Shown here: positions 1 through 8,419 of the stretch, piece after piece | How the letters are laid out: the number at the start of each line of letters is the position of its first letter | Numbering within the stretch: the first letter of the stretch is position 1 | Assembly: GCA_009777845.1 (NCBI GenBank) | Contig: WRLD01000012.1 | Location: 1-64,000 of the forward strand | Length of the DNA: 64,000 bases | Direction: 5' to 3' | From: Defluviitaleaceae bacterium | GTDB taxonomy: Bacteria > Bacillota > Clostridia > Lachnospirales > WQUN01 | Notes under the pieces: generated by a model | The model's database searches: none | What the model was told of the DNA's origin: nothing | The model's input: only the letters and a program-made list of their open reading frames with translations | Position numbers and translations under genes: made by a program

Positions 1-2
1 TA

Positions 3-2987
3 GCCGACTACCGCATATCTAACCTATACGGCGAGGACAGACCGCCCACCGAGGAAGACGTGCGTATGCTGCTTCAATACTTGGTGGGCTACAGAATAGA
101 AGACCTTACGTATAGGGAAATTGACGTGGGTATGCCTACTATTGAGGTGGTGTCGGAGATACCTAGTGGGGGGCTTACTGCCCTCTGGATAGACATCGAA
201 TATGTAGCTACGCCAAGTGAGGGGGCGTATATACGTGAGGTGTGGTATACAAGAAAAGGTTATACTGACTATGTATATTTATCAGAAACACACCGAAATG
301 GGCCAAGGGGTACACTGGGTCAAGCGCGAGTTTCTCTCAGAACGGAAGACATTGAACGGAAACTTACATTCCATGTGGAAGATTCCGCAGGGCTAACGGC
401 AACCTATGAAATCGAAGCTATGCCGTACCATATTGATTTAAGCTACGAAATATTCGACCTACCCGAAAGGGAATATGCGTTTTCTGATACTAGGGGTATC
501 CGTTATGTGACTAATCGCCTACATTTTTTCAGTGTATATCACGCTGACCCTGGGGATATAGATATGGACGCTATTGCCCAAGCGTTTGTTTCCGTTGGGG
601 GCGAAATAGAAAGAGTTGACAGCTACGATACGTTTACGATTTATATATCCCCTACGGACGAAGATGGGCTTAATGCTAAGGGCGAGTATTTGTTAGAAAA
701 CTATCCGCATCTATTTAAACGGTATTCTATAGAATACTTGCTTGGTATCGTTTCGGGCAATACAGCCCCTGAAGGGGGTGGTTTCTTTAATTCTAGTGTG
801 ACTACTGGAAGCTCCTTTCGTACAAACGACGACATGTGGGACAGGGGTTATGATTGGGCTTTTCATACTATTGGCTTGCCTTGGGCTTGGTCTGTTTTTG
901 GTGCGCATGTACGCCAAGAGCCGAAAATAGGAATAATAGACGACGGAGTAAACCATGAACACGAGTCTTTACATCTTTTACCAAGCAATATGTTCGTATA
1001 TTCAACAAGGAATCATGGTGATGGCTCACACGGAACGCTTGTAATGAGCATTATCGCCGCCCTTCACAATATAAAGGGGATAATGGTAGGCGCAATCAAT
1101 ATCGAGAGGGAAGCTGTTTATAGCTACAACTCTTACCTGCCCGATGGAGATTCGGGGCAACATACAGACCTTGGTATACTAGCAGGACTTAGGGAGTTAG
1201 TTAGGAGGAAAGATGTCCGTATTATAAATGTTAGTCTAGGTGGTAAAGAGCCTATAGACCCGTTTACTACTACAGAATCGGGGCAACAAATCCCGTCATA
1301 CCCCAATTTCAATGAAAGAATGAATGAAATGATAGCAGAAGGGAAAAATTTTCTCGTTATCACTTCTGCGGGTAATGACGCAATAGAAGCACGGTATAAA
1401 GGTTCATTTTCACTTGTGACAGAGCCTCTTTTGCGTGCTAGGATAATAACCGTAGGTAATTCTACTGAAGATGGGGATATGGCAGACTCTAGCAATTACG
1501 GCATATATGTAGATGTGGTCGCACCAGGTACAGATATTTATGCTTCTTTGCCAAGAGGTAATGTAGGTGTTCGTAGCGGTACGTCTTTATCCGCACCGTA
1601 CGTATCAGGCTTGGCGGCGTTAATATGGGCGGAAAAACCTGAATTAACCCCCGAGCAAGTAAGAAATATAATAATCGGCTCTGCTCGTTCCCACGGTCGC
1701 GCCATAGTAGACAACCGCACCAACATACCCGAGAGCTTCCAAGGTCTAACCTACTACGAAATAAACGTCCCCGCCGCCCTATTCATGGCGCGCGGCATAG
1801 ACCCAAGCCTCTATTTAGGCGACCCTCGCGGTAGGTTCACTACGCCGCGTACTGCCGTATTGGTAGGGCATGTTATCGACCACGAGGGCAACGCCGTAAA
1901 AAACGCGCGTGTACGCCTTTATAACGGCTCTACCGTAGTCTTTGAGGAACGGACAAACGACTACGGCTTTTACCGTATGTTTGATGTCACACCTATCGAG
2001 CTAAGACCGTCCAACCTCCATATGCAAATTGACACACTTACCCATGCGCCGTACACCCTCGAAAACATGACAGTAAACGCGGGCATAAACGAATACACCC
2101 ACGAGCTTAAACACGCCATGCCCGTGACTATTACGCTTATGAACGCTACGACCAGCACGCCCATAGCGAATAGGACAATCACCCTGTCACACAGACACAA
2201 TAGCGAATCGTGGACAAGCAAAACAGACGGACGAGGACAAGCCGAATTTCACGTTTCTATGGTTGCTCCCCCTGTGGTTACAAGAACCTATAACCTCACA
2301 ATAGATGCTCCAGACGTGACAAACACTAGCGCGGGTATTGTTACACTAACCGCGCCGTGGGCTACGCCCACATCTACGCCTAGCCGTAAATCCGTGACGA
2401 TTTACGATATAACAGACGAATTTGTTCGTGAGAATATTCGCACGAGAGTTTTGTCGAATTTGGGTAAACGGTCTAATGACCGCATTTATGAGCATGAGGT
2501 AGCAGAAATGAAGCTCATACATTTTTGCAGTGGTCTTGGAATACAAGACATGCAAGAGCTTTCTGCACTTAAATATTTTACGTCACTGGAGTTTTTATGT
2601 CTTTCGGGCAATAACTTAACGGAAATTGACGCGTCCATCGTTCCGAGCTTAACAACCCTATATGCGTGGAGTAATTATTATCTTACGTCAGTAAATATCA
2701 CAAAAAACGTACATTTAAGGAGCTTGGATTTTTGGAGATGTAGTTTAACCTCGCTAGACGTTTCCAACAATAAGAATTTATCGTATTTAGAGCTTCGCTT
2801 TAACTATATGCAAAGCATAGATGATGTCATTGGCTGGCGTAATACTCGATTAACTGAAGATGGTAGTACCATTTACTTTGACCCACAATCTAGTCGAGTA
2901 CAAAGCCAAGGGCAAAGCCAAGGGCAAAGCGAACCCCCCACCCATTCCCCCGACTTCGACCCATGCCCCAACTTTCCAATACAATAA
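3..2987 (+). CDS. Subtilisin-like (S8) serine protease with leucine-rich repeats, 5' partial
   Basis: The frame is open to the window edge, so the true start lies upstream; the GTG at 60 is only the first internal start codon. An S8 catalytic domain is visible: Asp in IIDDG (nt 939), His in GSHGT (nt 1029), the oxyanion Asn in TSAGND and Ser in GTSLSAPY (nt 1584). After it come a carboxypeptidase-regulatory-like fold (GHVIDHEGNAVKNARV, about nt 1860-1990), a second beta-rich module, then leucine-rich repeats (LEFLCLSGNNLTEID and following units, about nt 2580-2840), and a short QGQS-repeat tail. The 5' end (EEDVRMLLQYLVGY) faintly resembles a dockerin-like helix, which is only a suggestion. 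Family knowledge: such multidomain subtilases are normally exported. Substrate unknown. Confidence 0.9.
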   Translation, partial: ADYRISNLYGEDRPPTEEDVRMLLQYLVGYRIEDLTYREIDVGMPTIEVVSEIPSGGLTALWIDIEYVATPSEGAYIREVWYTRKGYTDYVYLSETHRNGPRGTLGQARVSLRTEDIERKLTFHVEDSAGLTATYEIEAMPYHIDLSYEIFDLPEREYAFSDTRGIRYVTNRLHFFSVYHADPGDIDMDAIAQAFVSVGGEIERVDSYDTFTIYISPTDEDGLNAKGEYLLENYPHLFKRYSIEYLLGIVSGNTAPEGGGFFNSSVTTGSSFRTNDDMWDRGYDWAFHTIGLPWAWSVFGAHVRQEPKIGIIDDGVNHEHESLHLLPSNMFVYSTRNHGDGSHGTLVMSIIAALHNIKGIMVGAINIEREAVYSYNSYLPDGDSGQHTDLGILAGLRELVRRKDVRIINVSLGGKEPIDPFTTTESGQQIPSYPNFNERMNEMIAEGKNFLVITSAGNDAIEARYKGSFSLVTEPLLRARIITVGNSTEDGDMADSSNYGIYVDVVAPGTDIYASLPRGNVGVRSGTSLSAPYVSGLAALIWAEKPELTPEQVRNIIIGSARSHGRAIVDNRTNIPESFQGLTYYEINVPAALFMARGIDPSLYLGDPRGRFTTPRTAVLVGHVIDHEGNAVKNARVRLYNGSTVVFEERTNDYGFYRMFDVTPIELRPSNLHMQIDTLTHAPYTLENMTVNAGINEYTHELKHAMPVTITLMNATTSTPIANRTITLSHRHNSESWTSKTDGRGQAEFHVSMVAPPVVTRTYNLTIDAPDVTNTSAGIVTLTAPWATPTSTPSRKSVTIYDITDEFVRENIRTRVLSNLGKRSNDRIYEHEVAEMKLIHFCSGLGIQDMQELSALKYFTSLEFLCLSGNNLTEIDASIVPSLTTLYAWSNYYLTSVNITKNVHLRSLDFWRCSLTSLDVSNNKNLSYLELRFNYMQSIDDVIGWRNTRLTEDGSTIYFDPQSSRVQSQGQSQGQSEPPTHSPDFDPCPNFPIQ

Positions 2988-3018
2988 CCACAGACCCCAT
3001 ATAAAAAGGAGAATAAAC

Positions 3019-4197
3019 ATGCAAAATTTCCAAATCAAAATCCCGACAAATCTAGTTTTCGGGAAAAACACGCACCACCAAATAGGCGAGCTGATAAAGC
3101 CGTACGCTACCAAGGTTTTACTGCATTATGGCGGCGGCACGGTCAAAAGGCTCGGGCTTTATGACGACACAAAAAAGTCACTGACGGCGGCGGGCATTCC
3201 CTTTGTGGAGCTTGGCGGCGTTATGCCAAATCCGCGGCTTTCGCTTGTGTACGAGGGCATCGAGCTTTGCAAAAAAGAGGGCGTTGACTTTGTGCTGGCA
3301 ATCGGCGGCGGAAGCACGCTGGATTCGGCGAAGGCAATCGCGGTGGGCATGTGCTATGACGGCGATGTTTGGGACATGTTTGACGGCAAGGCGCAAATAA
3401 CGGCGACCCTGCCCGTTGCCATTATCCTTACCATACCCGCCGCAGGCAGCGAAATGTCGCCAAATTCGGTGATTTCTAACGAAAAGCTAGGCAGAAAATG
3501 CGGCATGGGCAGCGATTTAATTCGCCCTGTGGTAAGCATAGTAAACCCCGAATTTTTTACACATTTACCCAAATCACAGCTTGGCAACGGCGTGGCTGAC
3601 ATAATTAGCCATATTTTCGAGCGGTATTTTACGCATACAAAAAACTGCGATATAACGGACGGCTTATGCGAAAGCGTTCTCAAAACGGTAATGAAAAACG
3701 CGCTAATCGCCGCAGAAAATCCCACAAACTACGAAGCGTGGGCGGAAATCGGCTTTGGTGGAATAATCGCGCATAATAACTGGCTCGGCGTGGGGCGCGA
3801 CCAAGACTGGGCGTGCCACGGCATGGAACACGAGCTAAGTGCGTACAACGACGTGGCGCATGGCGCAGGGCTTGCGGTTTTAACGCCAGCATGGATGAAA
3901 TATGTATATAAGGAAAATATAGACATGTTCGTGCAGTTTGCGGTAAACGTAATGGGCGTAGAGGGCAGCTTCCGCGACCCCGAAGCCATTGTACTGGAGG
4001 GCATTTCGCGCCTAGAGCAATTTTACAAAAGGCTGGGGCTGGCACAAAGCCTTTCCGCGCTAAATATCGGCGAGGACGCATTTGAGGAAATGGCAAAAAA
4101 GACCACCGGCGCGTTTTTTGGGAACGAAACAGGGCGCGGCAGCTTTAAAAAGCTGATGTGGCAGGACGTGGTGGAGATTTTTAAGCTGTGTAAATAA
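3019..4197 (+). CDS. Iron-containing alcohol dehydrogenase, butanol dehydrogenase type
   Basis: A 392-residue group III metal-dependent alcohol dehydrogenase, expected to reduce aldehydes to alcohols with NAD(P)H in the cytoplasm. The nucleotide-binding segment AIGGGSTLDSAKAIA is present, as are the metal ligands in GVADIISHIFERYF, DWACHGMEHELS and VAHGAGLAVL. The N-terminus (FQIKIPTNLVFGKN) matches the butanol dehydrogenase branch. I chose the ATG at 3019 because AAAAAGGAG lies about 8 nt upstream; the frame extends upstream to 2860 but that part overlaps the preceding protease gene. It follows the protease gene by about 30 nt on the same strand, with no clear functional link. Length is normal for the family. 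Confidence 0.93.
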   Translation: MQNFQIKIPTNLVFGKNTHHQIGELIKPYATKVLLHYGGGTVKRLGLYDDTKKSLTAAGIPFVELGGVMPNPRLSLVYEGIELCKKEGVDFVLAIGGGSTLDSAKAIAVGMCYDGDVWDMFDGKAQITATLPVAIILTIPAAGSEMSPNSVISNEKLGRKCGMGSDLIRPVVSIVNPEFFTHLPKSQLGNGVADIISHIFERYFTHTKNCDITDGLCESVLKTVMKNALIAAENPTNYEAWAEIGFGGIIAHNNWLGVGRDQDWACHGMEHELSAYNDVAHGAGLAVLTPAWMKYVYKENIDMFVQFAVNVMGVEGSFRDPEAIVLEGISRLEQFYKRLGLAQSLSALNIGEDAFEEMAKKTTGAFFGNETGRGSFKKLMWQDVVEIFKLCK

Positions 4198-4204
4198 GGA
4201 CGGC

Positions 4205-4435
4205 GATTTGGCGGATTTTAAAGGCATGGAACGCGGATTTTCGCGGATTTGGCGGATTTTCGCGGATTCCCACGAACGAATCCGCGTAATCCGTGTAAAT
4301 CCGTAAAATCCGCGTTCTATCTATATATTCTTGTAATGGCTAAATTAAAGACATAGAACGCAGACTACACGGAAAAAATCCGCGTAAATCCGTTAAATCC
4401 GTGTAAATCCGCGTTCTATCACCGTTTACTAAATA
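4205..4435. repeat. Family A GCGGATTT/AATCCGC imperfect repeat array
   Basis: Rightward GCGGATTT units (4213-4267) face leftward AATCCGC units (4278-4318), so the block can fold as one long imperfect hairpin starting GAACGCGG and ending CCGCGTTC. A second, one-sided set follows at 4350-4422. Related arrays fill most gaps in this window. No gene is supported in the stretch. No yybP-ykoY-type riboswitch is apparent before mntP. Confidence 0.85.
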
Positions 4436-4471
4436 TTCGACCGATAAGACAGTAAAAGGACGAGTTGAGGC

Positions 4472-5014
4472 ATGTCAATTATTGGACTATTTTTCTTAGC
4501 CGTTGGGCTTGCTATGGACGCTTTTGCGGTAGCGATAGGTATCGGCTTAAACCTAAACAAAAAAACCCGAAATAAAGCTCTGACCGTAGGGCTTTATTTC
4601 GGTTTTTTTCAAGGCGCTATGCCGCTTATAGGGTATTTTACAGCCAATATTTTTGCAGAAAGCGTAAGCCAGTACAGCGACTGGATTGCGTTCGCCCTCT
4701 TGTTTATAATCGGTGCGAAAATGGTCTGGAGCAGCTTCGAGAAAGACAAGCCTGCCGAGCTTTCCACTAGCCCGTCCCAAATGCTTCTTTTGTCCGTAGC
4801 CACAAGCATTGATGCCTTAGCGGTGGGCGTGTCGTTCGCGCTTGTAAACGTAAATATCTTCTTGGCAGTGCTAGTTATCGGCGTTGTCACCTTTGCTATT
4901 TCCGCCGCAGGCGTGCGGATTGGCAGTATTTTTGGCGAAAAATATAAAACGCAGGCAATGCTTGCAGGTGGGGTGGTGCTTATTGTTATCGGAGTGAGTG
5001 TTTTACTCAACTAG
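4472..5014 (+). CDS. mntP: Manganese efflux pump MntP
   Basis: A 180-residue membrane protein with six predicted hydrophobic segments. It carries the two pseudo-symmetric MntP motifs GLAMDAFAVAIGIGL (N-terminal half) and ATSIDALAVGVSFAL (C-terminal half), whose Asp residues are needed for Mn export in the family. Length is typical. The ATG at 4472 is preceded by AAAGGA about 11 nt upstream and GAGG immediately adjacent, so the start is reasonable though not ideally spaced. It is monocistronic, between a repeat array and a convergent minus-strand gene. Homologues in other bacteria are often under a Mn riboswitch, but only repeat sequence lies upstream here. Confidence 0.95.
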   Translation: MSIIGLFFLAVGLAMDAFAVAIGIGLNLNKKTRNKALTVGLYFGFFQGAMPLIGYFTANIFAESVSQYSDWIAFALLFIIGAKMVWSSFEKDKPAELSTSPSQMLLLSVATSIDALAVGVSFALVNVNIFLAVLVIGVVTFAISAAGVRIGSIFGEKYKTQAMLAGGVVLIVIGVSVLLN

Positions 5015-5027
5015 GGTCACCTACGCT

Positions 5028-5345
5028 CTAAGACTGAAAAATCACCTCGCCTGTATTCATAACGTGCTGAACAAACCCGCTAAGGTCGTTGCTTTCTTCC
5101 AAAAGGTGCGGTTCAATGCTAAGAAAAACTTTATTTCTGCGTATTTTTTGCAATAAAATACGAGTGTCGTACCATTGCTCATCGTCTAAGCCTTGGACGA
5201 TTACGGCTATGTCAATATCGCTGTCTTTGTGAGGGCTTCCGTTTACATACGAGCCAAAAAACACTATTTTGTCTGGGTTTATTAGGCGTTGCACTTCCTT
5301 AGAATAATCAACGGCTATTTCTCTAGCTTTTGTTTTATCCAACAT
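5028..5345 (-). CDS. Minimal nucleotidyltransferase (MNT domain) protein
   Basis: A 105-residue protein with the nucleotidyltransferase core FFGSYVNGSPHKDSDIDI, i.e. GS...G...DSDID with the two metal-binding Asp residues. Proteins of this size are often the antitoxin (MntA) of HEPN/MNT pairs, AMPylating their HEPN toxin. No HEPN gene (R-x4-6-H motif) is seen on either side, so it is an orphan or acts on something else. GGTGGA lies upstream of the ATG. It ends 14 nt from mntP, which runs convergently. A D-family repeat fragment (5351-5400) sits just upstream, so the original partner may have been lost. Confidence 0.85.
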   Translation of the reverse strand: MLDKTKAREIAVDYSKEVQRLINPDKIVFFGSYVNGSPHKDSDIDIAVIVQGLDDEQWYDTRILLQKIRRNKVFLSIEPHLLEESNDLSGFVQHVMNTGEVIFQS

Positions 5346-5415
5346 AAAAATTCCACCGTTTTCTGTTAAGGCTTCGAGGCGATATTCCCACCACAGGAAT
5401 GTTTTAGGGGTGTCC
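5346..5415. repeat. Family D repeat fragment
   Basis: The stretch includes GGCTTCGAGGCGATATTCCC, which recurs at about 5795, 6215, 39740, 45950 and 46080. It lies directly upstream of the minus-strand nucleotidyltransferase gene and downstream of the small membrane protein gene, so part of it may be transcribed as their shared spacer. Confidence 0.7.
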
Positions 5416-5423
5416 CCTACGCT

Positions 5424-5693
5424 CTAACTGTTGCTCATCAATCTCTTTTTTATATATTTCACAAACATTATCAATCTCCCTACCAATAGCTTGATTACTT
5501 TAACCGCGATAAGGAATAATATTATACTCCAGCTTACTAGTATTGCTGAAATTCTCATATTGCTCCTTATACCATCATTTGATACCTGAACATTGACAAA
5601 TGGAATCAAATACGGGTGATGTTCCAAAATATACGATACTATAATACAGGCAATGACTCCGATGGAAATGCCTAATATTTCTCTCACACCCAC
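5424..5693 (-). CDS. Small two-helix membrane protein, unknown function
   Basis: An 89-residue protein not recognised as a known family. It has two hydrophobic segments, about residues 6-24 (LGISIGVIACIIVSYIL) and 50-70 (ILVSWSIILFLIAVKVIKLL), and a basic C-terminus (VKYIKKRLMSNS), consistent with a small inner membrane protein with a cytoplasmic tail. The start is a GTG preceded by GGGGG about 7 nt upstream; a second GTG two codons later is possible. Same strand as the nucleotidyltransferase gene downstream, with an 80-nt gap containing repeat sequence. It could be a fortuitous frame, but its hydrophobic pattern and ribosome binding site support a real gene. Confidence 0.45.
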   Translation of the reverse strand: MGVREILGISIGVIACIIVSYILEHHPYLIPFVNVQVSNDGIRSNMRISAILVSWSIILFLIAVKVIKLLVGRLIMFVKYIKKRLMSNS

Positions 5694-5846
5694 AATATAC
5701 CCCCATACATCTATTTCATGTCACTGTGCCATAATTGTGAAACGCAAATACGCGGATAAAACCCCATGCAAATCCACGTTCTATCCGTTTTCCGTCAAGG
5801 CTTCGAGATGATATTCCCACGACAAACACACGAACGCAGGTTCTTT

Positions 5847-6014
5847 GTAGGGGACGGATTTATCCGTCCCGAGATTACCTCGCTCTGCTCTGGTCGGCGT
5901 GCGGTGTTGTCTAAGAAAACCACTTAGACAATACCTTACTGCCTGCTTAATGGACGTTACCCTCCCCAAATTGACGAACGTGCGTACCTCGGGACGGATA
6001 AATCCGTCCCCTAC
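5847..6014. repeat. Family B palindromic element with a nested family E hairpin
   Basis: Left arm GTAGGGGACGGATTTATCC.. and right arm ..GGATAAATCCGTCCCCTAC are reverse complements, and each arm is also a local palindrome. Standard copies are about 111 bp. This one is 168 bp because a stretch of about 57 bp (5897-5953) carrying GTTGTCTAAG-AAAACCA-CTTAGACAA is inserted in its centre. The same hairpin occurs alone at 46035 and 50951, so this is one repeat nested in another. Confidence 0.85.
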
Positions 6015-6283
6015 AAAAAGGCTATTAAACACGGATTTAGCGGATTTACGCGGATTTACACGGATTACGCGGATAAAAAAACGTGCCAGATAAAATCCGC
6101 GTAAATCCGTTAAATCCGTGTTTGATTTACACATTTTAGTTTCGTGCGTTTGTCGTGGCGACATTCCCACCAAGCAAGGCAGTAAGGTGTTGTCTGCGAC
6201 ACCGACCACAGACCAGTCTATCAAGGCTCCGAGGCGACATTCCCACCAACCTACAGTCGGAGAAAAGGGGCAACGCCCCCCCC
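6015..6283. repeat. Family A array followed by family D repeat
   Basis: Family A units (ACACGGATTTAGCGGATTT and inverted AATCCGTTAAATCCGTGTT) span about 6030-6125. Family D sequence (GGCGACATTCCCACC twice, at 6160 and 6233) leads into a GGGGC-AAC-GCCCC hairpin at 6267-6279, next to the end of the chemotaxis gene. No gene is supported between 5694 and 6283. Confidence 0.8.
6263..6280 (-). terminator. Intrinsic terminator formed by family D repeat
   Basis: On the minus strand, GGGGC-GTT-GCCCC is followed directly by TTTT, immediately after the stop codon of the chemotaxis transducer gene. The same hairpin occurs at the end of murA (45917), so it appears to be a repeat-borne terminator. Confidence 0.6.
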
Positions 6284-7828
6284 CTAAGAGCTTAATTCCA
6301 ACAACACCAACGACTCCTGCACCAGCTTCTCAGAAATTTCCATATTGTCACTGACGGTAGACTGATTTTCGGACACTACCTTGGAAATGGTCGCCATGTT
6401 GTTTACCAAAACATCTACGCTTTCCGCTTGGTTTTGGGACGCGTCGGCGATAGACAGCACGCCCTTACTGCTTGCGATTGCTATCTGAATGGCTTCCTTT
6501 AGGCTTTGGGCGGTTTCTATGGCGGCGTTTCGGCTTTCGGCTATGGCTTGCACAGTGCGGTCTATTAGCTCGGCGGTGTTTTTTGTCGCGTCGGTACTGC
6601 GGGAAGCGAGGTTGCGTACTTCCTCTGCCACTACGGCAAAGCCCTTGCCCGCTTCGCCCGCGCGCGCGGCTTCTACCGCGGCGTTAAGTGCGAGCAGATT
6701 CGTCTGAAACGCTATATTGTCGATTGTTTTTATTATGGTATTTATTTCGCTTGCGATACGGTTTATATTGTCCATAGAGCCGAGAAGCCCCGTCATTCTT
6801 GCGTTTGCGTCCTCAAACATGCCCACCGCCTTGGTGGACTGCTCGCCCGACAGGGTCGTCACCTTGATTGTGTCCTCGATATGCCCAGAAATTTCCTCGA
6901 TGGAACTCTGCAAGCTGTCAAGCGCGTAGGACTGCTCGTCCGCGCCCTGCGATAGCTTTTCGGACACGGATTTTAGCTGCGGCACCATGTCGGAAATTGA
7001 CACGGCGGAGCGTTTTATCACGTCCAAAAGCTGCGCTTGGCTTTCTGTCATTTTTTGGCTTTCGTTCATTTGCGTTTGTACTTCCGATAGAAGATTCTCG
7101 TTTTCCTGCGACGATTGCTTTATTTTTGCTATTAACTGCTCCTGCTCCTGTCGCATGGTTTGCGATTCGAGCATTTTTTCGTTAAGCTCCTCCATGCGCC
7201 TTTTGTCGTCCTCCTCCATAGATTTCATGGCGACAATCATGCGCTCTTGCTCTTTTTCATGCGCTTCACTTTCGGCAACCTGTTGGCGTACTGTTTCCAA
7301 AAGCCCCTCTGTTTCCTTGGTTTTTGCGTTGCTTTCGTCAATAAGGTCTGTGTTCCAGCCAGTGATTTTATAGGAAAGCGCGATTGCGATATTAAATACT
7401 AATAGATTCACAATTAGCGGTTGCAAGGTGTATCTTTCCACTAAATACGAAAAATGTGTCGCCACATATACAAAGTACAAAATGTTTGTGATTATGCACT
7501 GCAAAACGAGTATCTTCTTATTATAATAAATGAGCGACATAATAGCCAAAAGCAAAAACAGCGAAAAGCTCTCAGTAACCGTACCCTTTATAAACGGCAC
7601 AATAAACAGCAAAACGACCTCGCATAGGCTTATTATGTAAATGCGAGTGACAATGGAAAAAATACCCTTCAGCCCGACACAGAGAAAAAGCGTAACAGCT
7701 AAAGTGGCGAGCAACGCAACCAATTCGACATAATTACCTGCCAAGAGATTGCTAAGCGAAAAAACCGACACGATTGAAACAATGGCAATGAGGTTGTTTT
7801 TGAATAAGGCTTCGTATTTGGATTTCAT
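6284..7828 (-). CDS. Methyl-accepting chemotaxis-type transducer with polytopic membrane N-terminus
   Basis: About 514 residues. The N-terminal 180 residues form roughly six hydrophobic helices with no large extracellular sensor domain. Then comes a long Glu/Gln/Lys-rich coiled coil (about 185-290), and a C-terminal signalling domain with the hairpin-tip region [19 protein letters not shown], followed by [13 protein letters not shown]. It should relay a membrane or intracellular signal to CheA/CheW. I chose the ATG at 7828 because AAGGGAGG lies about 9 nt upstream; the in-frame ATG at 7876 has no ribosome binding site and sits in the conserved leader. It lies directly downstream of a tRNA-Arg gene and probably shares its promoter. 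No other che gene is in the window. Confidence 0.92.
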   Translation of the reverse strand: MKSKYEALFKNNLIAIVSIVSVFSLSNLLAGNYVELVALLATLAVTLFLCVGLKGIFSIVTRIYIISLCEVVLLFIVPFIKGTVTESFSLFLLLAIMSLIYYNKKILVLQCIITNILYFVYVATHFSYLVERYTLQPLIVNLLVFNIAIALSYKITGWNTDLIDESNAKTKETEGLLETVRQQVAESEAHEKEQERMIVAMKSMEEDDKRRMEELNEKMLESQTMRQEQEQLIAKIKQSSQENENLLSEVQTQMNESQKMTESQAQLLDVIKRSAVSISDMVPQLKSVSEKLSQGADEQSYALDSLQSSIEEISGHIEDTIKVTTLSGEQSTKAVGMFEDANARMTGLLGSMDNINRIASEINTIIKTIDNIAFQTNLLALNAAVEAARAGEAGKGFAVVAEEVRNLASRSTDATKNTAELIDRTVQAIAESRNAAIETAQSLKEAIQIAIASSKGVLSIADASQNQAESVDVLVNNMATISKVVSENQSTVSDNMEISEKLVQESLVLLELSS

Positions 7829-7890
7829 TGGGTTGGCCTCCCTTGTGTTTTTGATTCGCCTTCGGCGATTTTTCATGTGCGGGTTTGCAC
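7829..7890 (-). promoter_or_regulatory. Conserved 5' leader with tandem hairpins
   Basis: Reading on the minus strand: GTGC-aaaccc-GCAC, a short A-rich spacer, TCGCC-GAA-GGCGA (7856-7868), CAAAAA, then GGGAGG. The same order recurs before the genes starting at 28864, 31635, 50381 (minus) and 61075 (minus). Function unknown; it could be an RNA regulatory site or a mobile leader repeat. Confidence 0.6.
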
Positions 7891-7909
7891 TGTCATTTGT
7901 AGTATGTAC

Positions 7910-7982
7910 TGCGCTTGGCAGGAATCGAACCTGCGGCCTACCGCTTAGGAGGCGGTTGCTCTATCCCCTGAGCTACAAACGC
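7910..7982 (-). tRNA. tRNA-Arg (anticodon CCT)
   Basis: The minus strand folds as a standard cloverleaf. The acceptor GCGTTTG pairs with CAAGCGC with one G-U. The D arm is GCTC/GAGC. The anticodon stem ACCGC/GCGGT surrounds loop CTCCTAA with anticodon CCT, reading AGG codons. The T arm is GCAGG-TTCGATT-CCTGC. The 3' CCA is not encoded. It lies 82 nt upstream of the chemotaxis transducer start, same strand. Confidence 0.95.
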
Positions 7983-8059
7983 ATAAACGTGCGAACGTAC
8001 GAACGCATAAACACATGGCAAGCTGAACCATAGTTTACAAGCACTTTACAATTTACGTT

Positions 8060-8088
8060 ATTATACTGTCCTTATTTACATATAGCAA
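8060..8088 (-). promoter_or_regulatory. Sigma-A-type promoter of the tRNA-Arg gene
   Basis: On the minus strand, TTGCTA (-35) and a perfect TATAAT (-10) are separated by 17 nt, about 75 nt upstream of the mature tRNA 5' end. It probably also drives the downstream chemotaxis gene by read-through. Confidence 0.65.
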
Positions 8089-8118
8089 GCTATTTAATCA
8101 ATAGACTGTTTTTAATTT

Positions 8119-8419
8119 ATGATAAAGCCTACGCTTTGGCCTAAAGATGTGGTGCTTTTGGACAATTCATCAGTCCACAAATCGAAATTAGTTTTACAAA
8201 CCTTGGAAGAATGCGGAATATCTATTTTTACCGCCATATTCGCCGGATTTTAACCCGATTGAATTGTTTTGGGCGTGGATGAAGTCACTCTTGAGGAAGT
8301 TAAAGGCGAGGACACATGAAAAACTGGAAGAATCCATTGCGTTTGCACTTGATACAGTGAGTTTGGACTTTATTGTCAACTGTTTCAAACATTGTAGTTA
8401 TGCGTCAGATATATGTTAA
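8119..8419 (+). pseudogene. IS630-family transposase remnant (frameshifted C-terminal part)
   Basis: Two frames join to give the C-terminal half of an IS630-type DDE transposase. Frame 1 has PTLWPKDVVLLDNSSVHKSK (the second catalytic Asp region). After a shift near 8220, frame 2 has LPPYSPDFNPIELFWAWMK (the third acidic residue region) and runs to TAA at 8417-8419. The N-terminal half and inverted repeats are not seen. The last 15 nt overlap the convergent 3' end of the minus-strand lipoprotein gene. Confidence 0.8.

Noticed and set aside
60-62. GTG at 60 as the start of the subtilisin-like gene
   Set aside because: The frame is open back to the window edge and the sequence before 60 continues as plausible protein, so the gene is 5' partial.
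4320-4471. Manganese (yybP-ykoY) riboswitch upstream of mntP
   Set aside because: Only family A repeat sequence is present; the expected conserved loops were not found.
5424-5693. HEPN toxin partner for the nucleotidyltransferase
   Set aside because: The neighbouring protein is a two-helix membrane protein without the HEPN R-x4-6-H motif.
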